Positions 1 through 11,696 of a DNA stretch of 53,400 nucleotides are shown here, piece after piece. Made by a program: the position numbers and the translations under genes. Source of the DNA: Bisporella sp. PMI_857 (lineage: Eukaryota > Ascomycota > Leotiomycetes > Helotiales > Helotiaceae); contig JAJSPD010000148.1 in the NCBI GenBank assembly GCA_021307315.1, positions 1 through 53,400 of the forward strand. Reading direction: 5' to 3'. The notes under the pieces were generated by a model, which had not been told where the DNA came from, searched no databases, and saw nothing but the letters and a program-made list of their open reading frames with translations. Position 1 is the stretch's first letter. Each line of letters starts with the position of its first letter.

Positions 1-2248
1 GTCTTTCCAAGAGCCGGATAGCTGATATAGATGTGCAGAAAATACAAGGCCTAGAGGAGTTTAGGAAGGCAGCGCAAGAAGTCTTGAAATGGTTTGCTCT
101 CAAGGGCAACACGCAGTGGCTTTTGGTTTTTGACAACATCGACAAGACGTCCTATAAAAAAGAGCCTGATCAGCATACCGAAATGTCATTATATGATATC
201 ACACAATACTTCCTAAGAAGCGATACTGGATCCATTATCGTCACAACTCGGCTTCAGCGCTTTGTTTCGCTTGGAAGCCCAGTCTACTTGCAGAAACTTG
301 GCATTGTCGACGGTTTGTTACTTTTCGAGAACCATACGCGGCGCAGTTTGAGGCTCGGCAGTAGACAAGCGACTTCGGAGAATCCATTAGGGATTGAGGA
401 TTGGGATACAGGTTAGTCCTTCACTTTATGCTATTTGCCAAAAGTGCAGCGAGAAGTGTGATTCAATAAGTTACTTCTTTTCTTTTCAGCTAATACTTCT
501 TAGATGCAGTTAATCTTGTCAAACGACTGGGTTGTTTCTTGCTGGCTTTAGTCTTTGCTGGCTTCTATGTCTCGAAAACAACTATTGTCAAGTATTTTGA
601 GCTGTACAGCAAATTATGGCACGAGCTCCATGGACAAATGAAGAGGCGGGATGATTATCCCGAGCGGACAATTATCACGACATGGCAAGTCTCGTTTGAT
701 GAGGTAGAGCGTCGAGATACAAAAGCAGCAAAGCTGTTACAACTATGGGGTTATCTGAACAATCAAGAGCTTTGGTATCAATTATTCAAGTGGCCAGGAT
801 GGGAGAATGATCAGCCGGACTGGCTGCAACAGATCGCAGGTACCGAGATCAGCTTTTTAGCAGCAGTGGACATTTTTTTGGATTTCTCGCTTGTGGAACA
901 GAATGACAATAGTGACAGTTATTTAATGCATGCGGTGGTCCATGATTGGATCCAAGCGTTAGTCAACCGAAGGACCGACGATGACTTTTTACAGACAGCA
1001 ATGACAACTATTGGCCTTGCGGTTCCACAAGAGAAGACAAGAGACTTTGCAACTATACAGCGACGACTTTTACCGCATGTTGCCTAATTACTACAGTATT
1101 GGGAATTTGTTACTGCGACTCCGGACTTTACAGACACTGCTGTATATCTAAGTAGTTTTCACATGTTAGGATATTTATGTGCAGATCAGGACAAGCTCGT
1201 CGAGGCCGAGCAGATGTACCAACGAGCGCTGCAAGGTAACGAGAAGGCATGGGGGCCGGAACACACGTCGACGCTCGACACAGTCAACAATCTAGCGATC
1301 CTTTACAAAAACCAGGGCAAGCTCGTCGAGGCCGAGCAGATGTACCAACGAGCGCTGCAAGGTTACGAGAAGGCATGGGGGCCAGAGCACACGTCGACGC
1401 TCGACACAGTCAACAATCTAGCGATCCTTTACGCAACCCAGGGCAAGCTCGTCGAGGCCGAGCAGATGTACCAACGAGCGCTGCAAGGTAAAGAGAAGGC
1501 ATGGGGGCCAGAGCACACGTCGACGCTCGACACAGTCAACAATCTAGCGATCCTTTACGCAACCCAGGGCAAGCTCGTCGAGGCCGAGCAGATGTACCAA
1601 CGAGCGCTGCAAGGTTACGAGAAGGCATGGGGGCCAGAGCACACGTCGACGCTCGACACAGTCAACAATCTAGCGAACCTTTACGCAGACCAGGGCAAGC
1701 TCGTCGAGGCCGAGCAGATGTACCAACGAGCGCTGCAAGGTTACGAGAAGGCATGGGGGCCAGAACACACGTCGACGCTCAACACAGTCAACAATCTAGC
1801 GATCCTTTACGCAGACCAGGGCAAACTCGTCGAGGCCGAGCAGATGTACCAACGAGCGCTGCAAGGTAATGAGAAGGCATGGGGGCCAGAGCACACGTCG
1901 ACGCTCGACACAGTCAACAACCTAGCGATCCTTTACGCAACTCAGGGCAAGCTCGTCGAGGCCGAGCAGATGTACCAACGAGCGCTGCAAGGCTACGAGA
2001 AGTCGCTCGGTGTAGAGAATATTACGACTTATATCCCGGCACTAAACACAATTTGGAACCTTGGCTTACTCTACGAAGACGAAACTGATCTAGCAAAGGC
2101 TAGGATTATGTATTTAAAGGCTTTTGCAGGATATGAGAAAGTTGTCGGACCTGATTATTTAGAGTCTTATAGCTTACGGGAGAGTTTTCGGGCTTTGGAT
2201 ACCTTGATAGGGAAAACAGGCATAAGCTACTCGGAAAGCTTGGGTTAA
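1..2248 (+). pseudogene. NB-ARC/TPR NLR-like receptor gene, 5' part outside window, one in-frame stop
   Basis: STAND-type receptor of the fungal non-self recognition class. The reading frame is open from base 3, so the gene begins upstream and its P-loop is not visible. Exon 1 carries the Walker B region (WLLVFDNID) and the sensor-like SIIVTTR. An intron spans 412-503 (GTTAGT...TTCTTAG). It joins into DAVNLVKRLG and then the winged-helix-like part (TTWQVSFDEV, MHAVVHDWIQ). A TAA at 1085-1087 interrupts the frame, but the same frame continues without a shift into the 42-residue TPRs and ends at 2246-2248. The residue lost is most simply Gln (CAA to TAA). The C-terminus after about 2000 is non-repetitive TPR-like sequence. 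It is a pseudogene unless the stop is bypassed. Intron and frame are seen directly; the role is inferred from the family. Confidence 0.85.
1193..1999 (+). repeat. Tandem TPR coding array, 126-bp units
   Basis: Units start at 1193, 1319, 1445, 1571, 1697, 1823 and 1949, exactly 126 bp apart, and differ by only a few bases. Each encodes a kinesin-light-chain-like TPR around EAEQMYQRALQG and EHTSTLDTVNNLA. Near-identity at silent sites too points to recent unit duplication or gene conversion. Confidence 0.93.
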
Positions 2249-3738
2249 AGTAGGTACTTATTAGTGTGGCTTTACTTTCAATGTATAATATTTATTTCTT
2301 TATTTCTCTATTTCATAGAGGGTCAAGGGGAGCATATGCCTTTATAGTACTCCAGAGTTGCTACGAGACATCTAGTATATGTCGTTGATCCCAGCCTCGC
2401 GGTTAAGAGGGTGTGGGATCTGCCTGCGTGCTGCCGCGCACCTGCCCATGGAAAGTTCGAGAAATGTGCTACTACGCCACACGCGTGACATTCTATGCCA
2501 CGCACATGACCAGGCCTAAGAATAGTGGCTGAGTAAAATATAGCGAACCCGTATTTATACAGTATATTGTGACTAGGCTAATGCGTATTAATAAGCACTA
2601 AATCCTGAAGCTAAAACATGTGGCGTTTATTTTTCTTTCCTCACACCGAAGTAACTCCCGGACTATATTATTTTCCTTTTTAAATGTCTTCAAAATCTAA
2701 AGGCATATTTTTTTTGTTATAGAACTTTTCTTCAAGTGCTCCGAATTTTAAAAAGACTTTAATAGTCGCGATTAAGCAGGAAGGAACAGCCGAAGCGGCG
2801 ATCGGTAGCGTGATTAAAACGATTAACAGCATGACTAACTACAGTCTTTTTCTTATTGCTAAGAGAGAAATAGTTAAAGAAAGTGACATATTAATAACAA
2901 CTTCGTAGACTTGCCAAGGAAAAATTTATGATTCCAAAACTATAGATTTGTCTCGTGACAGGGTGCGTCTCGGGACGCAGGGACAGACGTTAGTGTAGAA
3001 ATTTAATATCATGTAAATTGCTTGTTGTAATTTTATCTAATATATTATTTCCGACAGGGTTCGTCAAACAATTAAAGTATTTTCGCCGTAACTATAAAAC
3101 GTGATGCAGGGCAGTGATGAGGAATGCGAACGCACTTTAAAACAGGCACAAAAGAAAGGGGGACGTAGAGCTTTATTTTAACGCATAACTCGGGCTGGGA
3201 TAACCTTCCTGTGACTCTGAGAAGTCTAGATTTCTGGGAGTGCTGGGTAGCCAGCTCTAGATGTACATCGGTCCTAATTATTAAACACGACTATTACACA
3301 GCGAAAAGAAAGTCCAAAGCTAGATCGGATCTTAGTTTCTTATCGGAATATTTCCGGACAGGAAGTCGTGATAAGAGCGATGGAGACAAGGTGCAAAGAC
3401 AAGGGTGCAGACAGGGCTGCACTAGAACAAGTGAAAATAATGTACCGTATAATTGCTACTAGGTTTTCTCAATAGCTGAAATCTAATTAAAAGAACAAAG
3501 CTGAGGATATGATACTACTGTACGTGGACAGACTGGAACTACGCATCGTAAGGGATGAAAGGGCTGACTGTGCCAAGTCTATTTATAGATTGAGGGATCC
3601 AAATTCGGCTCCCTACTATTCAGTTTCAAAGGGACCGGTTCAGGCTCCTATGGTGCAATTAAACCTTTCGGCTAAGATTTAGAGGGTTAGAGGTTCAAAC
3701 TTGACCCCTATGCCTGGTTTCTGGTGCACTTGTTGGCC
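2249..3738. other. Intergenic, no supported gene
   Basis: Mostly AT-rich sequence with only short open frames that lack recognisable motifs. The LTR-tail-like fragment at 2952-2994 is the only structured item seen. Confidence 0.5.
2952..2994 (+). repeat. Short relic matching the 3' end of the LTR-like element at 48.0-48.5 kb
   Basis: The stretch TCGTGACAGGGTGCGTCTCG followed by GGACGCAGGGACAGACGTTA closely matches 48457-48494, with small changes. A third, shorter copy ends in GGGATAGACGTTACA near 11659-11679. Ends in CGTTACA are typical of fungal LTRs, so this is probably a retrotransposon scar. Confidence 0.45.
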
Positions 3739-3870
3739 ATCAATACAAGAGGGTCCTCAAGGACAACCATCAATAATAGAGCGTCCTCAAGGATAACCAT
3801 CAATAATAGAGCATCCTCAAGGACAACCATTAATAATAGAGCATCCTCAAGGACAACTATCAATAATAGA
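3739..3870 (+). repeat. 30-bp tandem repeat, about 4.4 copies
   Basis: Copies start at 3739, 3769, 3799, 3829 and (partial) 3859, each beginning ATCAATA and containing TCCTCAAGGACAAC. The repeat lies 120 bp upstream of the mini-MADS start codon. It is open in a plus frame as a ten-residue repeat, but nothing else suggests that it is translated. Confidence 0.85.
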
Positions 3871-3992
3871 AGGCCCTTTATAAAACACAGCCTGAACAAC
3901 AAGACAGCTCTTAAATATTTCAAGCTTAAGGCTCGAAGTGTATTGAGTAACCTGAAGAAACTTTCTCAACTTCTGAAAGAGGTTCTGTATAA

Positions 3993-4373
3993 ATGGAGCC
4001 TAAAATGACTAAAGGAAACGACGAGGGGATAAGAAGAAAACGAAAAAGCGAGGGAATAAATAGGAGAAAGGATACTTTGATTAAGAAAGCTTATGAATTA
4101 GGGGAGTTCGATGGCATCGACGTAGCGCTGATCATTTGCAAGCATGGTCGATACACGACGTACAAATCTAGGAACTATGCATCGTGGCCACCATCTATGG
4201 CAGAGATAGTAAGTAACGCGATTGCTTATTCAAAAGATATATGACCGATGCTAATACTGATTTAGCAAACTGCTTATCTTTTCCCGAAGAATATGTTACC
4301 GGAAGACGTCGAAAAGCGCATTTCTAAATATACCAGAAGGGAAAAAAATAGCTTCGGAAGAATAAGAGGATAG
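3993..4373 (+). CDS. Mini-MADS (MADS-box-like) protein, two exons
   Basis: Predicted 107-residue protein. Exon 1 is 3993-4208, the intron 4209-4265 (GTAAGT...GATTTAG with a TACTGAT branch) and exon 2 4266-4373. The first exon holds a MADS-like core: basic stretch RRKRKSEGINRRKDTLIKKA, then YELGEFDGIDVALII and GRYTTYKS. The MADS box is a DNA-binding and dimerisation fold; here little follows it, so any role as a transcription factor or partner is inference. TATAAATGG directly precedes the start. The paralogue at 17962-18303 has the same layout and intron position, which supports this model. No defect is seen. Confidence 0.75.
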
Positions 4374-5349
4374 AAGAATAAAAAACGGTAGGCAGGCTAC
4401 CTGTAAATAGAAGATAGCCAGTTTTGCAAATGAAATTAAGACTTTTTGTAGCAAAATGGAGAGATGATAGTCTTGACGAGATGATAGACTGATTAAGATG
4501 ACAGAATTGACAAAGCAACAGCTTTGTCGAGGTGGCAGCTTCGATGTGACAGCTCTGACTGGCCAGATGCGGGAAGGTTACTGCACAGGCAAGCTTTCGA
4601 CTCTGCAACTCAACTCAGCTGTTCTGCAGTAGAGATTATGAGGTGTCGACTTGGAGACGGCAGCTTTTGAGGGCATACGCTACGAGCGACGAATGCGGAA
4701 GCTCACGCTGCAGTTGTACTTTGTCGTGTAGCCACCACGCTTCTATAACGATGCTTGAGTTAATGCGAGTCGAATTCATCGTTGGCAGATAAATAGAGGG
4801 ATTCCGTCTAAACGCTCTGGAAGAGCAAGGTAAGGTTAGTAAAGGTTCAGAGTTTGAAAGCCGCACATGGCTAAGTTCATTATGCGCGAAAAGAACCCAT
4901 ATATCGACGTGCCTGTAAGTATGCTTTCCTTCGCCGGTCTGCCTGGTTCTAGAGCTCATAGCTTGATTTTTTGCCAATGCAAGCGATAGCGTCGCTAACT
5001 ATCGGTTAGGCTGACTAAACACCGTGAGATGCGAAAGTGTCTGAGGAGTCCGTATATGTAGCGGAGGTATTATTACTCATTTTTGGTTCAGTAGAATATT
5101 GTCGAGAGATTGAGTAAGAACTATCGAAAGAATCCGACATACAGCTAGAAAGATGTCGAGAGATTATTCGGTCTAACTCAAAAGGCCTAGCTAGAATCAG
5201 AGCCGCGTCAGCTTATGTCTAAAATTAGATCAAAGCACGCTCGCGGGACATTCTAGAAATTTGTTTTTTGCTCGTGATGGTTTTGCTTGAAAATAATAAA
5301 ATTAGTTAGCGCCGTGAAAATAGACGGTTTTCATAACGTGACCCAGCAG
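4374..5349. other. Intergenic, no supported gene
   Basis: Open frames on the minus strand (about 4324-4608 and 4636-4977) show no motif, no splice-consistent extension and no initiator context worth calling. Confidence 0.45.
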
Positions 5350-5702
5350 TTCTAGTCATTTTCTCCGGACCGGCTTCTTCTGAAGACTAGCGTATTCCCA
5401 AACTAGCCTACGAGAAGAGCTCGTCTTCCTTGCACAGTCTCATTGTAATGAATAGCCTCAATTAATTCAAGAAGAGTGCCATACCTAGAATGGAGGAGTC
5501 GCGAGTAGAGAACTTCGGGGACATGAATGCTAATAGAAGAAAGTCTGTAGAAGTGTCAGTCGTCCAGAAGATTCTTCTGGACGAAAGCTTCTTGGTCCAA
5601 AACGCTTCCACAAGACTGTTCAAGGAAGGTGAGCTCTTCCCGTAGGCTAGTTTAGGAATACGCTATCCTCAGGAGAAGTCGGTCCGCAGAAAATGACTAG
5701 AA
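5350..5702. mobile_element. Foldback/MITE-like element with arms of about 93 bp
   Basis: The left arm (5350-5442) starts TTCTAGTCATTTTCTCCGGA. The right arm (about 5610-5702), read in reverse complement, starts TTCTAGTCATTTTCTGCGGA. The arms match for about 93 bp with scattered mismatches. The internal segment of about 170 bp contains a second, perfect palindrome at about 5562-5584 (CGTCCAGAAGA, one base, TCTTCTGGACG). There is no coding capacity. A clear target duplication was not found, so the superfamily is unknown. Confidence 0.8.
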
Positions 5703-6660
5703 TCCTACAAATAGAGTGTACAAATTACAATAGAAGAATAATTACATCACTTGTGACAAGTGGGCTTATCGATGAGTGTGATGCCATCAGTTCTTAAGAG
5801 GAGTAGGGTTGCTCATCTGAATGACTAGATCCACCCCTCCTCGAACTTGGAACACTTTATTTAGCCATTCCTCCCACCAAGAACTGTTTCCAATCCTTTT
5901 GCTCATGAGAACCAGATAATGCCCAATTTTGAGGCTTTCTCCCGTTCATGGTTTGAAGTTTCTACGAAGCGCCGGTTCGTCCGAAATGAGTTTCAACGCC
6001 CATGCATACACGATGTATCGCACTGCATAATCGCCTTGCTCTCAGGGGTGAATCAAGCTGCCGGGATTTTAAGGTGTCGTATACTGTCCTATAGTGAGTG
6101 ACCCATGGCTCAATTTGCCTGGGCGAATCAAATTCTATAGACTACATCCGAGGAGAAGATTCTGCGAATTTAATTGGACAATCTCCAGCAGATGTCGTCA
6201 TCAAGTTATAGTATACTTGAATGACCTCTGCAAACCTATAATAACTTTCTTTATTAAGGAATTCACCATCATGTGGTTTTCTCATTCCTCGGAATCAACA
6301 ACTTCACCGCATCTGCGGCAGGGGTGCTGAAATATATGGTGATGTCGAGTAATGTTACTAGTTCCGTAGCTTAGATGTGGCATAGATGTGGAGGAGATAG
6401 GTGCAGAAATAGCGCAGAGAACAGGGACAAAACCTAATACTATATTCTACCAAGTGTTGGAAGTCGTTATTACCATCAGACTTTTGGTGAGTGGATAACC
6501 TAGCCAACTTTTGCATCAATTATTTGTTATGTTTCGAGGCTTAATACTGAGCTTGGCCAGTCTACGTAATAGTTTGACTTTCGTGCATCGGGCTGCTACT
6601 GCTTCCGTTTCACTTACTGATTTATTATTGCTGGCACAGTACGTGGTGCTTCGCTTGTTA
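5703..6660. other. Intergenic, no supported gene
   Basis: Several short open frames without motifs. This is the sequence beyond the 3' end of the minus-strand NLR pseudogene. Confidence 0.4.
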
Positions 6661-9600
6661 CTACGAGCTCACTTTGCTTTTTTTTTCAAGCATCTCCAGA
6701 TAATGTCGGTGACATGCACGTGCAGTTGGGTGATCGTTCTGAGAACTTACCGTAACTTCGCATGCCTTTTGATACAAAGTGGTAGCTTCGACATAGAGGC
6801 CTTGCTTTGCAAGGAAGTGTGCGAGACCGTATACGCTCAACAAGGTTCTGATGATCTTTGCCGAGCACTTTCTCTTAACGCCAGCGTCTGCCTGTGCATC
6901 GTCTGCCTCTTTTACTTGCCTTGACTGTCAGCACGGCGCCAGTTGTTCATGCTCGTCAGCGTGATGGATGCTCTTTGCCTCGCACCTTCTCGCTCAACGC
7001 CAGCGTCTGCCTGTGCATCGTCTCTGCCTCGTCGTACTTGCCTTGATTGTCCAGCACTCCGCCAAGTTGTCCATGCTCGTCAGCGTGACGGATGCTCTTT
7101 GCCGAGCACCTTCTCGCTCAACGCCAGCGTCTGCCTGTGCATTGTCTCTGCCTCTTCGTACTTGCCTTGGCTTTCAGCACGAGCGCCAAGTTGTTCATGC
7201 TCGTCAGCGTGATGGATGCTCTTTGCCGAGCACCTTCTCTTCAACGCCAGCTCCTGCCTGTGCATCGTCTCTGCCTCTTCGTACTTGCCTTGACTGTCCA
7301 GCACGAGCGCCAAGTTGCTCATGCTCGTCAGCGTGACGGATGCTCTTTGCCGAGCACTTTCTCGTAAACGCCAGCGTCTGCCTGTGCATCGTCTCTGCCT
7401 CTTCGTACTTGCCTTGATTGTCCAGCACGCCGCCAAGTTGTTCATGCTCGTCAGCGTGACGGATGCTCTTTGCCGAGCACTTTCTTGTAAACGCCAGCGT
7501 CTGCCTGTGCATCGTCTCTGCCTCTTCGTACTTGCCTTGATTGTCCAGCACGAGCGCCAGGTGTTCATGCTCGTCAGGTGTCTGGATGCTCTTTGCCGAG
7601 CACTTTCTCCCTCAACGCCAGCGTCTGCCTGTGCATCGTCTCTGCCTCGTCGTACTTGCCTTGATTGTCCAGCACGCTCGCCAAGTTGCTCATGCTCGTC
7701 AGCGTGTCTGGATGCTCTTTGCCGAGCACTTTCTCCTCAACGCCAGCGTCTGCCTGTGCATCGTCTCTGCCTCGTCGTACTTGCCTTGATTGTCCAGCAC
7801 GCACGCCAAGTTGCTCATGCTCGTCAGCGTGGACGGATGCTCTTTGCCGAGCACTTTCTCCTCAACGCCAGCGTCTGCCTGTGCATCGTCTCTGCCTCTC
7901 ATACTTGCCTTGGCTCTTAGCACGCTCGCCAAGTTGCTCACGCTCGTCAGCGTGGACGGATGCTCTTTGCCGAGCACTTTCTCGCTCAACGCCAGCGTCT
8001 GCCTGTGCATCGTCTCTGCCTCGTCTACTTGCCTTGATTGTCCAGCACGAGCGCCAAGTTGTTCATGCTCGTCAGCGTGACGGATGCTCTTTGCCGAGCA
8101 CTTTCTCGCTCAACGCCAGCGTCTGCCTGTGCATCGTCTCTGCCTCGTCGTACTTGCCTTGATTGTCCAGCACGAGCGCCAGGTCGTTCATGCTCGTCAG
8201 TGTGTCTGGATGCTCTTTGCCGAGCACTTTCTCCTCAACGCCAGCGTCTGCCTGTGCATCGTCTCTGCCTCGTCGTACTTGCCTTGATTGTCCAGCACGC
8301 TCGCCAAGTTGCTCATGCTCGTCAGCGTGGACGGATGCTCTTTGCCGAGCACTTTCTCCCTCAACGCCAGCGTCTGCCTGTGCATCGTCTCTGCCTCGTC
8401 GTACTTGCCTTGATTGTCCAGCACGCTCGCCAAGTTGCTCATGCTCGTCAGCGTGGACGGATGCTCTTTGCCGAGCACTTTCTCGCTCAACGCCAGCTCC
8501 TGCCTGTGCATCGTCTCTGCCTCGTCGTACTTGCCTTGGCTCTTTAGCACGAGCGCCAAGTTGCCCATGCTCGTCAGCGTGTCTGGATGCTCTTTGCCGA
8601 GCACCTTCTCTCTCAACGCCAGCGTTTGCCTGTGCATCGTCTCTGCCTCTTCGTACTTGCCCTGATTGTCGAGTGCCAATCCTACTTCATTCATGCTAAT
8701 AAGTGTTGATACGTCCTCATTTCCTAGATTCTTCTTCCTTAACGAAAGTACTTGTCGATGCGTCGCCTCTGCTGCCACGTATTGGCCCAACGTGGCTTGA
8801 CACCGTCCAATTCGATCGAGAAGCTCCTCTCTTCTTGACTCGCTTAGCTCAGTGTAAAGGCCGCTTACATGCATCGCATGCGGCAGGTAGCTTATCCATT
8901 TTTGCCTTCCCTCATGTCCACCATATGGGACTAGCCTCTCTAATCTACAATATGCCTTCTCTATCCAGTCTATCCAGTCGTTGTGCTCCTTCAGCCACCA
9001 TACAGTCGCCTTTTGCACCAGTCGATGGACGTCAAAGAATCTCTCTTCTTCTGGTTGCTGAAAAGGCTGCTGGCTCTCTGAAATAAAGGCGTATCCTGTG
9101 AGCGTCCCAAGCGCCTTAATCCGTTGCACCGCGGTACCCTCGTGGGGAAGCAGCGATTGTGGAATGTTCACGCGATCGATACACGCTATAAAAGACAAAT
9201 AGTCTGCAGCGAGCTGATCTTGTTTTATGATCTGGTCGAAAGATATCTGCCACGTCTTCGCTATCGTGCTTTCTGTCTCTCGATATCTGTTTGGGTCATC
9301 AAAGCGTTCACTAAAGGCCTCTGCTTCCGTGTCAGCTTGTTTGAATAGCGACACGTAGTCAGAAATCGAGACTTGGTTGCTGTTGATAAAAGCGACTGCC
9401 TGTATAATGGCCAGCGGCAGGTACGTGAGAAGCTCGAGCAATTTGTTGGTAGCGCTTTCATCACCAAGCAATGTTTTGTTCGCTATCCGCCATGCCATCA
9501 ACTGCTTCCCCTCAGCCTTGTTCATATTCTCGAGCTCTAAGATATTGTTCTGCGTCAAGCGCTCGGCTGCCTTCCTGCCTCGTGTTGTAAAGAGTATCGA

Positions 9601-10886
9601 GCCTCGATCGCTACGTGGGAGATAGTCGTATAGTTGGGTTGAATGTGGCCCATCATTTGTGCTATCTAGAAGGACGCTAGGGTCATCAGCATTATCAATT
9701 ATCATCAGCCAGTCACCAAAGTTGCCTGAGTCTAACCCGTCCTTAACAAGCTGCTTGATATTGGCATTGTCGTCTGTGATACTCTGTATACCGAGCAGAG
9801 TTCCTATCTTACGGTATGCAATCTCAAACGTCTCCTGGCTGATAGCTGGCACCCAAAATACTAAAAACTGAGAACGCTTTGCTATCATCCGATATACGAG
9901 TTCAAGAGCCACCGCCGTCTTGCCGCCACCCCAGCCCACAGACAGACATACGTTGATGTGTATATGACGAGCAAAGCCTCTCCTCGAGAGTCTGGAGATG
10001 GTTTTCGCGTCCGACAAAGGTTTCGTTTCGTGGAAATGGCAATAACGAAGAAACTATGTTTTGTAAGCAACACTGAAGCAAGTATGATATATCGCCATAG
10101 GACGTGATAGAACCACTAGATATATTCTTAGCTGCGGCTATATTGTCTAGCGATTCTGACTGCCCTTGTATCTCTCTCCTAAGCGTCGAAACGCGTGCTC
10201 TTCGCCCTCGCCGTATATTAGTGGCAAGCAGACGCCAAAGATGCCAGCAGACAGTAAGCCTTGTCTCTACAACTGTTGTCTTGCGGTCCGCAACCCAACT
10301 CATCCGCTCGTCGACGCTAAACCCACGAAGATTATATTTTCTTAGCGCCGTAATGGGATCTGGGTAATTTCGTGAATATCTTGTTCCAGCGATATCTTGC
10401 TGCCCAACTGCTTGCTATTCGCCGAGAAGAACTCAACACTTGCTGGTGCAAGGAGTTCCTGCAGAGTCCAACTTCGATGGAACCATCGACTTCGTCGAAA
10501 GGCATCCTCCATGTTATCCGAAATGCTTGTACATCAATCACCTCATCTGGAATATGCACATCTGAGAGATATACATAGCAGTTAGTTGCACGCTGATACC
10601 AGCGGAACATACTGTTAAGGGCCGTGCTAAGCTCGTTATTGTCCCGCTTGTTGATACAGCAAGTGTCACCCAGAAGTAATTCAGACCTTCCTTTGCAGCC
10701 TTTTCTCCGCAGAACGGAGTTTGGCGTAACCAGCCTTGTTTTTGCCTTTGCCAGCGACTAACTCATCGTATTCAATTTCTTCGCCTTCCGACATGTGTGG
10801 GACAGAATTGCATATGGAGGAGGATCGTTATCGTTAAAGGTGCTCAACTCGAAGACGCCGCTTGGTTTGCTGCTGAGAAGACGCAT
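6661..10886 (-). pseudogene. HET/NB-ARC/TPR NLR-like receptor pseudogene with many 1-bp indels
   Basis: The start ATG is at 10886-10884 (MRLLSSKPSG). The HET motif YAILSHT appears, and then single-base losses shift the frame at about 10792, 10715, 10667 and 10509. The HET pieces FRWYQRA, NCYVYLSDV and SWVADRK are readable in alternating frames. At about 9928 one extra G splits the P-loop between two frames. From there to 8197 the NB-ARC is open for about 600 codons: WLMIIDNADD, SILFTTRGRK, LTYLPLAIIQ, DVHRLVQKAT. It is followed by the TPR array and a short unique end (LAHFLAKQGLY, stop 6663-6661). The family role is incompatibility or immune-type sensing. The indels cluster in homopolymers, so consensus error is an alternative to true decay. 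Confidence 0.88.
6850..8690 (-). repeat. TPR coding array, about 15 units of 123-126 bp, homogenised but frame-broken
   Basis: On the plus strand the marker GTCTGCCTGTGCATCGTCTC recurs about every 125 bp from 6880 to 8640 (two units read CTCCTGCCTG). Intact units encode EEAETMHRQTLAL, EKVLGKEHP and TLTSMSNLA. Several units lack one base in the run before CAACGCC (TTCTCCTCAACG against TTCTCCCTCAACG). The same frameshift therefore recurs in non-adjacent units. Confidence 0.9.
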
Positions 10887-11696
10887 TTTGACATAGGAAT
10901 GTCGCAGCGCGTGCTGCGACGATCTGGATGGAGTCGCGCTATCCGAATATTAGAATAAAACTCCGTTGATATGAGAAGAGACATTGCAAAGAAGGATAAG
11001 GCTGCGCCTGGCAGCACAGCGCAAAGGCACCAATCTTCCAGTACGGTTTGATGTACAGTATCGACATGCAGCTCAGCCCCTCAGTCACGTGTTTGTATGT
11101 AGAATGCACGTTATCCAATCACAGCTTGCACTGTAAGCCGTGCCGTGCCGCGCCTGAACGAGTGATTGCCAAGACTAGACTTCTCCAGAAGTATTAGCTG
11201 AGCTGTATATTTCTGCCTGAGGTATAAAGTGAATTAATGCCTTGTAGCCACAGTCTTAAATAGTTAGCCTCAAGCATGGAATATGATTACATCAGTAAAA
11301 ATTATACACTCTGACTGAAGTACCGATCAGCGTGGCGATCCTGCGTAATCATGTGCCACAGCAGCCGCAAGGCTGATAACGATTTTCAAATAAAGCTCAG
11401 ATATAAGTTAACCATTTATAAATATCAAAGTAATAAAAGCTCAATGGTGGGCTATATTAAAAAAACTTCGCTACGCTATAAATGGAGACTGCCCGCATAT
11501 CAGGCGGGAGGACAACGATATAAATATAAATTTCTAATAAAATGGTTTCAGAGTAGTCGCAAATGGCTACAGACTACGAACTATACAGAAATATAGTAAA
11601 TATTAAAGCATGTGCAAAGTTTGAAATTTTCAAAGTCAAGTACCCCTCATTTTTCTCGGCACGCAGGGATAGACGTTACACATCATCATCCAAAGC
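10887..11696. other. Upstream region of the minus-strand NLR, no supported gene
   Basis: No motif-bearing frame was found. A fragment ending TAGACGTTACA near 11679 matches the LTR-like tail seen at 2952 and 48457. Confidence 0.4.

Noticed and set aside
1249..2088. Shifted plus-strand frames rich in HVDARHSQQ
   Set aside because: Out-of-frame translations of the first TPR array.
3640..3720. Sequence with a T-arm-like stretch resembling a tRNA
   Set aside because: No acceptor stem pairing and no canonical GGTTCGA loop or D-arm; not supportable as a tRNA.
4324..4977. Two minus-strand frames of about 100 codons
   Set aside because: No motif, no splice support, composition not clearly coding.
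6943..8699. Many overlapping plus-strand open frames of 70-200 codons
   Set aside because: They are antisense shadows of the minus-strand TPR array; their repeat period is that of the TPR units.
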